A stretch of DNA of 64,000 nucleotides from Agriotes lineatus. Lineage: Eukaryota; Arthropoda; Insecta; Coleoptera; Elateridae. Of this stretch, positions 55,554 to 64,000 are shown one piece after another (position 1 is the first letter of the stretch; each line of letters begins with the position of its first letter). The notes beneath the pieces are model-generated. The model was not told where the DNA came from. It saw only the letters and a list, made by a program, of their open reading frames with translations, and made no database searches. Where the stretch lies: assembly GCA_940337035.1 (NCBI GenBank), contig OW679195.1, forward strand, positions 171,216,015 to 171,280,014, in the 5' to 3' direction. The translations under genes and the position numbers were made by a program.

Positions 55554-55558
55554 CATAC

Positions 55559-56272
55559 TTTTGTACATCGAGTATTAATAGAAAATTTCTTACATCTTTT
55601 CCGCTTTTGATGAGTCCATAGGTTGCTTCCGGAAAATTATCAGCGACGAATAGAGTTTTGCAAGTGATTAATACGGCAACACTGCAAACATTTTATGGAC
55701 GGATGAAACATTTACCCATAACGGAATGTTCAATATGCACCACTGGGCCAAAGAAAACCCTCATATCTTCCATCAAACTAATCACCAATTTAGATTTAGT
55801 GTCAATGTATTGACTAGAATTATGGGAAATAGACTAGTAGGCACACACATTTTGCCTCATCGATTAAATGCCGAAAATTATGTCGATTTCTTAAACAACA
55901 CTTTACTGGGATTATTGGAGAAAGTACCATTAGTTGTCACGAGATATATGTGGTTTCAGTTGGATGGAGCGCCAACCTACGGGGGGGTTCAAACAAAACT
56001 TTCCCGAGAGGTGGATCGGTTGTGAGGTCCAATACATGGCCAGCAAGAAGTCCCGACTTGAATGTCCCAGATGTTTTCTTTTGTGGCATTTTAAAAACTC
56101 TTGTGTATGTAACAGAAATCAAAACCGAAGAACAACTTATTGTACGTACAGATAATCCAGCCCAAGTAATAAATAATTGTAACATAGAGCAAAATCTAAT
56201 AGCAAACATTATGACCAGATATACCACATGGTTAGAAGTTGCAGGTGCTCACTTTCAGCAGCTTTTGTAAAA
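55559..56272 (+). pseudogene. DDE transposase, catalytic part
   Basis: First Asp block is at about 55700 (TDETFTHNGMF-like, in a damaged frame), then FNMHHWAKENPHIFHQTNHQ, ENYVDFLNNTLLGLLEKVPL, and MWFQLDGAPTYGG (second Asp). A frameshift at a G run (55980-55987) follows, then RGGSVVRSNTWPARSPDLNV (third acidic block) and GAHFQQLL at the C-terminus. This is the second half of the gene begun at 50787. Removing element 3 with one CATAC brings the two parts together at the position expected for the family. Confidence 0.85.
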
Positions 56273-56924
56273 AACATTTAATAAAAAAAAATCGGTCTTG
56301 GGTTGTAAAATTCCTTGATCAATATTAATGAGCTTAAGGCATATTGCATACTTGATTGAATTTCAGAATTAGAGAATGCCACCAAGGGTAACCGGATTCA
56401 TAATGCGCTTGAGTTCCAGATGCACAACAAAGCCTAATTTAAAAATTCTTAATCGCTAATAGGTATTTAAAAAACTATTCGTCTAAGACCAAATTAGAAT
56501 TAGAATCTTTGGCTTAGTTTTTGACGTAAAATTGCGTGAATATTTTAATACACCCTGTATAAGTAGTTTTTCTAATATTCAAAAAGAACTTACTTCCACA
56601 CATAGATAACAAAATTTTGCTGTGACACATTTTTCTTTACATTTTTAAAAGTAGGTGAGTAGTTATTTTATAAATTATAAATCAGGCAAGCGGTTTTTAA
56701 AATGTAAATACTCTCAGGAATGGTAAATAAGGTAATAAATATCGGTTGCTAAACACTGTTTTTATAATCTATAAATTTTAAACCGGGACTATTTCGAAAT
56801 CCTTTAGCTGAAGATTGCATCTAAATGTTCCTCTGGTTATAATCATTTTTCGAATTCAAAGTTCCTATTTATTGTCAATGCTGAAAATAGTTATCCCGTT
56901 GCTGTCCATTAAACAATGTGTTAC
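56273..56924. other. Transposon 3' flank and unique sequence
   Basis: No gene. ACACCCTGTAT at 56550-56560 is the complement of ACAGGGTGT, a common end of insect IS630/mariner-like transposons, and may be the right terminus of the split transposon. A matching left end was not found. Confidence 0.45.
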
Positions 56925-57292
56925 TACAGTTCACTCAGATTTAAGATAAAGAAAAATCTGCCACCCAAATTACAAATATCAGCGGTAAGTTGATTACTGA
57001 TGCGATTTTATTATAATTTAGATCATAGGATGTATGTACCTATCTATAATGTGTTTAAAGATGATATTTTTTGTCAAATTAGACTATGGTTTTGACTAAG
57101 CATTTTATAAAAATGTGCGATGTCATATTAAAAACATGACAGATTGATTGTGATATTCCTAAAAGCAGTGAAAAGCCCATGTCTCTCTGATCTAAATGTT
57201 AATAATATCATAATAGTAATCAACTTAACTGCTGATATTTGTAACTTAGTTTGCAGATTTTGCTTTATCTTGGATTTGAACGAACTATAGTT
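56925..57292. mobile_element. Foldback/MITE, about 368 bp
   Basis: Arms 56925-56997 and 57212-57292 are inverted copies (AAGATAAAG, AAATCTGC, TTACAAATATCAGC and AAGTTGATTA occur in mirrored order). No coding capacity. Target duplication unclear. Confidence 0.75.
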
Positions 57293-57478
57293 ATACAAAG
57301 AATATATTTCAAATTAACAACCACAATTAAAATGTTTGATTTTATATTATTAGTTTCAAATAAAGTTACGTATAGTCTGCCATAAATTTGGACACATAAT
57401 TTTTCTTATTATCCATTTATCAAGAAATTTGATTATTAAACTCCCTGCATTTTCTCAAACTAAAAATGCGCTTTCAAA

Positions 57479-57869
57479 ATTTAAATATATCCTTTCGTAT
57501 ACAGACGAAGTTCCAAAATATGAAAATGGCTCAAGAATAGAGTACCCTCAGTTTTCAATATATACAAAAATTTTATATGGAGATGTTTATAATTATAGGA
57601 AGTGAAACTCAAATTCGACAGTACATTTATCGCATCCGATAATACGTTATCTAACTTTAAAGTATCTCGTTTTCCATAATAAGACAAAACAGGAAAAAGC
57701 AGTTAACATTGTTTTTAGTACTAGGTGGCTGTAACTTTATATTTAACAACTGCTTCTAATTATAAACAACTTTTTCAAATAAAACTTTTCTATATTTTGA
57801 AAAATGAAATTACTTAAGCCATTTTCATATTTTGGAACCTCCCCGCTAAACAAAAGGACATATTTAAAC
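57479..57869. mobile_element. Foldback/MITE, about 390 bp
   Basis: TTTAAATATATCCTTTCGTA on the left mirrors TACGAAAGG-like ACAAAAGGACATATTTAAA on the right. Inner block TTCCAAAATATGAAAATGGC matches exactly in inverted form. Confidence 0.75.
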
Positions 57870-58325
57870 TTTGACATGTGAATCTTTAGTTAAGAAGATG
57901 CAGGAACTTTTATCAAGAATAAAATTTTCTGATAAATGGATAATAAAAAAAATTATCCAAATTTTAGGCAGACACTGTAGCTGAAATAGCAGAAAACTAG
58001 ACGTGGCGATATTCTTCGTAAAATTGTGAGTCGAAATTCTTAATACTAAGATATTGGATTCGTCTTCAGTAACTGTCATGAGCGGCAGATAAATTTTTTT
58101 TTATTCAGGCAATGTGCCTTTTCTGTTCTAAATACATCAAAATACCATCAAGGAAAGTTGTTCAAAATATTAAACTATGGTCCCATGCAAGATTTCAGAA
58201 ATATCAGCTTACTTTTATGAAACCGTGTTACTACCGCAAAAGTACCTACTTCATCTAACACACACGGTTATAAAAGTAAACCGATATTTTTGAAATTTTC
58301 CTTGATTACATTTTTATGTATTTAA
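57870..58325. other. No recognisable gene
   Basis: AT-rich spacer between foldback elements; nothing supported. Confidence 0.4.
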
Positions 58326-59040
58326 AACAAAAATAGTGCATTGTGTATCTAGGATGAAAAGCGTAACACTCCCAGACGACTGTGAATATTGTTGGGCGAG
58401 ACAACTGCCGAGCCCAGCAACCCAGGAGTCTGGGAATGTTGCTTTTTGTCCAAGATACACATACTATTTTTCCACCAATCGTACTAGAATTGTCACATTA
58501 TTGACACAATTTTGTTGAGCAAAGTCAAACATTCCATTACATCAGCCGTTGCTAGGCAATTTACAATAAAACTGTACAGGAATCATTCAAACATTTAATT
58601 ACATCAGCCTTTGCTAGGTAATTTACAATACAACTGTACAGGAATAATATTCCCGGCCTAGGCAGGGAATATTCGAGTACTATTTCCTATTTTTTTTAAT
58701 TACTCGTATCGATCGGCGGAAAAATAGTATGTGTATCTTGGACAAAAAGCAACATTCCCAGACGACTGTGAATATTGTTGGGCTCGGCTTTCGCCTCGCC
58801 GCGCACAGGAGGTTACGCTTTTCGTCCTAGATACACAATATACTATTTCCGCCGATTAGGAAAACGTGAAAAATATTCCTTGCCTAGGCCGGGAATATTA
58901 TTCCTGTACAGTTTTATTGTAAATTACCTAGCAACGGCTGATGTAATGGAATGTTTGAATTATTCCTGTACTGTTTAATTGTAACTTAATTAGCAACGGC
59001 TCATGTATGGAATGTTTGACTTTGCTCAACAAAATAAGAC
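58326..59040. mobile_element. Compound foldback region of nested inverted repeats
   Basis: Several blocks each occur in both orientations: GTGTATCTAGGATGAAAAGCG and its inverse, CCCAGACGACTGTGAATATT GTTGGGC (twice, direct), TGAGCAAAGTCAAACATTCC A (58517) and its inverse (59006), and CCTGTACAGTTTTATTGTAA with inverse copies. Overall arms 58500-58700 and 58850-59040 face each other around a centre with its own palindromes. Non-coding; likely repeated insertion of one MITE family into itself. Confidence 0.75.
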
Positions 59041-59614
59041 TAGTAAGTCCGATTTACATTATAGTGCAAGGTATGGGTCAGGCACAGGCAGGGTACGGGC
59101 TCTCCAATATTTATTTCTCATGAAAGCTTATGTATCTTGTTGGGGGTACACTAGGCGGTCACCTCCTCGACAAGCGACGGAGCTTGCACGCCGGTTTTCT
59201 TTAGAACCATATTTGCCGAGCACGTGCCGATCCCGCTTCGCAAAAAAACATCTTGTGTGAATACTCAACTCGGTAATTGACAGGCGAAATAACAAGATAA
59301 TGAAACTTCAGCAGAGACAAACTTTTTCATTGGAGAAGGATGGATTGCGAATAGAATATGTGCGCGAAAATGAAGAATTGTATGATTTTTGACATAAAAA
59401 ATATTGGGACAATCAGCACAAAACAAAAATCTTTTTTGACATCGCTTTGCTTGCACTTCATCTTCTTGGTCTTATATTAAAACAATTAATGTTGACGTTG
59501 ACAACATATTTCAAAAGCTTATAAAGAACGACTGAAACCCATTGCAAAGACATCGCAGTGTGAATGCTTGAAGAAATCTTTGCTCTTGCCTTGCACTATA
59601 AATGTGAATTGGGC
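59038..59614. mobile_element. Possible MITE with ATTTACATTATAGTGCAAGG-type ends
   Basis: AGTCCGATTTACATTATAGT GCAAGG at the left is mirrored by CCTTGCACTATAAATGTGAA TTGGGCT at the right. Such G-rich ends with an ACATT core resemble PIF/Harbinger-type ends, but the superfamily is uncertain and no transposase is present. Confidence 0.5.
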
Positions 59615-59704
59615 TCAATCCAACATTTTAGTATTCATATTTTCAATTAACAATTTTACGGAGAATATCGCCACGTGTAGTTGCGTGTGTAGTGCATACA
59701 GGGT

Positions 59705-60633
59705 GTGTTTAAACGTAGGTACAAGCTAATTAATATCTTCTTCATTTTTAATTTTAGAGAACTACAATATAGGAGTAATATTGCATGCACCTTTAAGTCG
59801 GATATTAATGTGCTTACTATACATTTTTACTACTTCCGGTTTTACCGGAAATGATATACAGTGCTAATATACAGAATGCGAACATATGTAGTCAAATGAG
59901 TTAGAATACAGTTTATGGGCTTTGTATGCGTTAGACAGAAATAGACATATACTTATTTAAAATCTAGTGTCCTAGGATTCAGTGTTTTCTGAAAACAAAA
60001 CACCTTCATTCTGCGGATGCTAGATGTTAATCGCATATAGGTCTATTTCTGTCTAACGCATACAAAGCCCATAAACTGTATTCTAACTCATTTGACTGCC
60101 TATGTTCGCATTCTGTCTAATAGCACTGTATAAACTTTTGATTGTTAAATAGAATGGTATATTTTTTACTTCGAATTCCAAGACTAAATAAAATTAGCTT
60201 TACAGCAGTACCAAAGTTATGGTCAGTCATATTGTTTATAATTAATTATAATGATTAGCTAATTATTGACAAGTGATAAAATTAAAGTTGATTGCCTTAA
60301 TTTGTCAATAATTTTACAACAAGGCTCCCTGATCATTACAAATAAGTATAAAACAGTATGACGGATCGCAACTTTGATGTCATATATAAAATATGGACGT
60401 TTGGTTTTGCTGTTAAGCTCATTTTATATAGTTTTAGATTTCGAAATAAAAAATATACCATTCTATTTATCGAAAGTTCATCAAAAATTGATATAATTTC
60501 CTGTAAAATCAGCAGTGGTAAAAATGTATAGTAAGCACGTTAATATCTGGCTTAAGGGTCCACGCAATATTGATTCTATCTTCTAGTTCTCTAAAATTAA
60601 AAATAAAGAAAATATTAGCTTGTCGTAAACATT
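59705..60633. mobile_element. Large foldback element interrupted by a nested MITE
   Basis: The outer left arm starts GTTTAAACGTAGGTACAAGC TAAT and the right arm ends with its inverse. Mirrored blocks include TTTTTAATTTTAGAGAACTA, GTGCTTACTATACATTTTTA, ATAGAATGGTATATTTTTTA and an AAAGTT..CAGTCATA block. The left arm is interrupted at 59857-60130 by a separate palindromic element. No coding capacity. Confidence 0.75.
59855..60132. mobile_element. Nested palindromic MITE, 274 bp, TA target duplication
   Basis: The element is 59857-60130, from TACAGTGCTA to TAGCACTGTA, flanked by TA on both sides. Arms of about 95 bp (CAGAATGCGAACATA, CAAATGAGTTAGAATACAGT, TTATGGGCTTTGTATGCGTT) are near-perfect inverted copies around a loop of about 85 bp. 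It splits the left arm of the larger foldback element, so it is the younger insertion. Confidence 0.85.
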
Positions 60634-61474
60634 TTACTCGTTAGGTAATACGCAGAACTTAACAATACTTGAATTATGACACTTAATCACAAATTGGAGG
60701 TTAATCTTGACCACTCCAAGTGCTACAAAGTACGGCCTACGGAACGTAAACAAAAATTTAGTCAAAGCACTCTTGGCCGGTTTTTTTATGAGGCACCCTT
60801 TACTTCCAACAAAACGTGCAACCTCATATTAAAGGAGCGGATATACATGACACAAGCTCCGTCTAAAATTGGACTTCCCTGACAAGTGCAAACGTATTTA
60901 TAATTTAATTCTAGTTCCTATGTTCCGCGGTCCAAGAAGAACATGTTATACATACTAAGTAAACTTAAGTATCAAGTAAAAATAAAGATGAAACCGTTCC
61001 GGTATCTTTGATTTTTTACCCCTGTTAGCAGAATATTTCCATTCAATTTCTTTAAATTGTGACAGCTCTTTTTTAGTTAAAATTGTTTTTTATGACTGAA
61101 TTATTAAAAATTATATAATTAGCTGAGAAATTACTTGAAAAAAGTGTCCAATAAATTCTATAGATTATCTGATTTATAATTTATTGCAGCATTGAAACGA
61201 CCCCTTTTATAACGTGAGTGTGCCCCTCTACTAGATCAGTTTGACAAAGTAACAAATTGCAAGGAATTATATGTAGATTATAGATTACCATTTGTGCGGT
61301 TCTCATGGAAAATTAATACAATTAAGAATGCCATTGAATCGATTAGTACTCGTACAAGGCTATATTTTAACTCCTTTATTTTATCTTTGTTCCCTTTAAC
61401 TAGTCATATATTGTAATTTGGTCGTTTGTACATTTGTTTTCCACTGTTGAAGGTACGAATATTTTATATATAAC
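60634..61474. other. No recognisable gene
   Basis: A 68-codon frame at 60676-60882 has no recognisable domain. Otherwise AT-rich. Confidence 0.4.
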
Positions 61475-61735
61475 GGGTGGTGTAGCTTGAACAAGTGTCC
61501 ACGTTCGATCAGCAGAGTTAAGCAACGCTCCTCTGGTCAGAACTTGGATGGGAGTTCCACGGCTGTATCTCTCGGCGCCTCGTGATACGGCTGTCACGGA
61601 AATAGGTGGTCCCGGCGGTCATAACAACATCATGACTGTCGTTAGTGGGGTTGGAAGTCCCCATAAATGTACAGCGACGCCTATAATTGGCCTAACGGCT
61701 GTTGGCGGAGTGCAAAATAAATAAATAAATAGGAT
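61475..61735 (+). mobile_element. 5S-rRNA-derived SINE
   Basis: GATCAGCAGAGTTAAGCAAC G and GGTCAGAACTTGGATGGGAG correspond, in order and spacing, to the internal promoter A box and C box of 5S rRNA, but the ends of 5S are absent. A non-5S body follows (GGTGGTCCCGGCGGTCATAA) and a tail of (AATA)n at 61715-61731. This is the structure of a SINE3-type element, not a 5S gene. Confidence 0.85.
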
Positions 61736-61847
61736 CATTAGTTTCTGCTTACAAATATAAATTACACGCACATATTGCAGTTCGATTCTCTCGAAAAGAT
61801 ATTAGTTTTAAATTTGCAAAATTACGGATACGTTGATAAGTTTTATG

Positions 61848-62560
61848 TTAGCTTCGAGTTATGATTATCTAATATCCTTCTCATATCACTGTGATGCAAG
61901 ATCAAGTATTATGCCAGAATGACTGCAAGCCTTGTCCAGTGCAGTCGCGATTGCGAGCGTGTATTCATTTTGTTTATTGCTTTTAATAAAAGTTAACATC
62001 TGATGTGGGATTACTCCTAAAAATAACGCGTCCTTTCGCTGTAAGTGAAGTGAAATCGCTTGTTCCGCTCCTGTGGTTTAAGGTTTGAATTTTGATTATG
62101 TTTTAATTAGTTAGTTCCTCAGAGCTTTGTGTTAATGATTGGGCAGTTGATTTAACCTGGGTGATTATGGCCTTTGTGCCTTTGTCATATTCTGGTTGGT
62201 TTGACCTAGATGGTCATACTCTTGTGAGTAGAACCATTTTCTGGTGGTTGTAGGAAAAACATTTTGAATATGTGATTTTTTTAAGTTTGAAATTCCCTGT
62301 GATTGCTGTCTACGAACGTCCTCTCATAGTCAGAAATAATCGAGTTTTTTGGGCCGAGTACGTCTCTAGGTCAGGCTGGCCGTGTTAGCTTCGAACTATG
62401 ATTATCTAATAATTTTCTTATATCACTGTGATGCAAGTTCAAGTAGTGATTCATCGGTGCTGTACGATGAAGTATTATGTTAGAATAACTGTAAGCTTGT
62501 TCGGTGCAGTCGGGTTTATGAACGTGTGTTCTTTCTGTTTATCGAGTCTGCTTGATTTTA
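61848..62560 (+). repeat. Pair of diverged direct repeats about 535 bp apart
   Basis: GTTAGCTTCGAGTTATGATT ATCTAAT at 61848 recurs at 62384. Both continue through TATCACTGTGATGCAAG and GTGCAGTCG for about 140 bases; the second copy has about 26 extra bases. The block between has no recognisable gene. It could be a tandem duplication or decayed LTR-like pair. Confidence 0.65.
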
Positions 62561-63682
62561 GCTGTCACAGCAGATATCTCGGCTACTGTTAGAGATATAA
62601 CAAAATGTTATAGAAGAAAAGTAGTTCTACATTTAATTTTCTATTACCTGTCATAGCCAAAAAACAATTGAGCATCAAAGGTGTTAGATGTACCAAATAC
62701 ATCCAAAATTTTAAATGGAACGTACCCATATTTATTACATTTTCTAAAACTGTAAAAAATTAGCTTTACAACTATATATTACACGTCATAGTTAACCAAT
62801 CATATCCATTGCGCTTGGGATTAGGACTCGTGCTAGCGCACTCGTCCTAATCGTAGTACCGAAGCGGAGTGAACATTCACGATACCACAGCAAAAATAGT
62901 CGACATAACTTTGACTACTCATGTTACTTGTTTCACGAAGCCAGTTGCTTTACTAAATGGCTCCTATATAGATATTCAACTACCGTTACAGTTCTCAATA
63001 GTACCTTTAATTTTGTATCTATTGAACATCGTAACATCCCGGTCCAGAGGCGTGCGTGAAATGGAATAAGAAAATGTATATAACTTATTTCATTTTAAAA
63101 TCTCTAAGGAATTAAATGAACTAGACATGCGCAGATATTTATATTGCAAAATATATTAATCCATAAAACAACAACCTAAAATTTACAATTTAATGCTTGT
63201 TTTTCAGAACAGTTTTTTATAATTATGTTAGTAAGATCTTGGAAATTGACACCCTCAGTTCTCTTCTATATTTAGCTGAGATCTCTACGTTGTTTTTAAA
63301 GCAGCCACTGCAAAAAACCCAGTTTGCAAAGGTAAATTCATCGAGATCAGCCCAAAATTCAATAAGTGATTTAGAAGCAAATGGTGTTTTTCTTCTCGCC
63401 GTTTGACGTCAAAAGTCTATAAATTATTTTATTTCAATTGAGAGCCTATTCATTGGGAGTATTACGAGATGGGTTTCTAACCTACTCATATGTAGTTACT
63501 ATGTTATCCTCAGCTTTAAAATATTTTCTAAATGTTTTCAACATTTTTAAATAATTCTCAATACTTTGACAAATACATTCATATTTTAAACATTTTAGAT
63601 TTTTCGTTGTGTTCTATAGTTCTAGTTTTCTAGAAAAACTCTCTAGTATATGTGCATTTCTTATTTGGAGTTGAAGGTGTAA
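62561..63682. other. No recognisable gene
   Basis: Two frames of about 66-69 codons (62869-63069 and 63197-63406) lack recognisable domains. Includes the 32-base palindrome listed separately. Confidence 0.4.
62819..62850. repeat. 32-base near-perfect palindrome
   Basis: ATTAGGAC..GTGC/TAGC/GCAC..GTCCTAAT, mismatched at only two symmetric positions. Resembles the apex style of the hairpins at 10091 and 15433. Confidence 0.8.
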
Positions 63683-63951
63683 TATATTTTATTTGTTCCT
63701 CACTTGTAAACATCAATTTATCAAGTCACTATTAATCAAGAAAGTTTATTTTAACAAGTTACTAACTTGTAAAATATTTACAAGTTAACTGTCAGTTTTA
63801 CAAGCGTGCTCATAGATAAATGATAACGTGCAAAGCCAGAGTTGTCTTCCTTAGTATGTGTCATATTGATGAATTTAGTTGCATGTCAGCTTGACATTGT
63901 GAATAAATAGTAAATTTCTAGTTATTTACAAGTGAGGAAGAAATAAAATAT
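63683..63951. mobile_element. MITE, about 270 bp
   Basis: ATATTTTATTTGTTCCTCAC TTGTAAA at the left is mirrored by TTTACAAGTGAGGAAGAAAT AAAATAT at the right, with one or two mismatches. CAAGTTACTAACTTG-type small palindromes lie inside. No coding capacity. Confidence 0.8.
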
Positions 63952-64000
63952 TCAACAATACACGCAAGGTAACAGGTTTACTGGCTTCTATTCGCCAGTA

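Larger units (their letters stand above)
51092..55558 (+). mobile_element. Ty3/gypsy element 3 (Mag-lineage-like), CATAC target duplication
   Basis: The element is 51097-55553. Target duplication CATAC occurs at 51092-51096 and 55554-55558. LTRs are 161 bp each (TGTTATG...ACAACA), about seven differences by eye. The primer site TGGTGTCAGAAGTTGG (51259) follows the 5' LTR and purine tract AAAGGAAGAAA (55382-55392) precedes the 3' LTR. Order: Gag, protease, RT, RNase H, integrase. The first half of RT is deleted at about 52920-52936. It is inserted inside a DDE transposase gene. Confidence 0.95.

Noticed and set aside
61490..61570. Possible 5S rRNA gene
   Set aside because: Only the central 5S portion is present, fused to an unrelated body and AATA tail. 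Called a SINE.
1..64000. CRISPR arrays, bacterial operons, riboswitches
   Set aside because: The window is eukaryotic. The only regular repeats are the satellite, the minisatellite and transposon sequences.

Overview
The window is AT-rich insect-type nuclear DNA. Evidence is a short TTAGG telomere-type array, tRNA- and 5S-rRNA-derived SINEs, insect-style LINEs, Tc1/mariner-like relics and three Ty3/gypsy LTR retrotransposons. I find no rRNA or true tRNA gene, no bacterial operon, and no convincing conserved host gene. The one candidate cellular-type gene is a small GC-rich two-exon gene at 34.9-35.7 kb on the minus strand, which could itself be transposon-derived.

Layout. 1-7.6 kb: mostly unique AT-rich DNA, with a microsatellite-bearing dispersed repeat (3.64-4.96 kb) and a tRNA-like SINE head. 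7.6-12.2 kb: a pair of mariner-type terminal repeats flanks a non-autonomous hAT element with a perfect 8-bp target duplication, a 240-bp MITE, a GC-rich 36-bp minisatellite and a long hairpin. 13-17 kb: MITEs, a LINE fragment and a decayed DDE transposon with about 265-bp inverted repeats. 17.4-18.2 kb: a GC/CpG-rich island without a clear gene. 20-26 kb: an unusual palindrome array around the TTAGG tract, a minus-strand LINE carrying two insertions, and a plus-strand LINE relic.

26.5-34.8 kb: a DDE transposase gene in two separated pieces. Between them lie Gypsy element 1 (27134-33686, minus) and a dispersed repeat. Downstream of its integrase, element 1 carries a TARG1/OARD1-type macro domain followed by a CCCH zinc finger. 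34.9-36 kb: the two-exon gene. 37-38.3 kb: a 150-bp satellite. 39.3-40.4 kb: a mariner relic and a SINE.

42117-49301: Gypsy element 2 (minus), young, with 727-bp LTRs, a 5-bp target duplication, and integrase encoded before reverse transcriptase, the order seen in Gmr1-like elements. A 67-bp tandem duplication breaks its pol frame. 50.8-56.3 kb: a second DDE transposase gene (DUF4817-type N-terminus) split by Gypsy element 3 (51097-55553, plus, CATAC target duplication), which has lost the first half of its reverse transcriptase. 56.9-64 kb: several foldback/MITE elements, one nested inside another, and a 5S-rRNA-derived SINE.

The window is therefore a layered transposon graveyard with at least one recent insertion. 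The two most notable observations are the macro domain plus zinc finger carried by element 1, and the inverted integrase/RT order in element 2.
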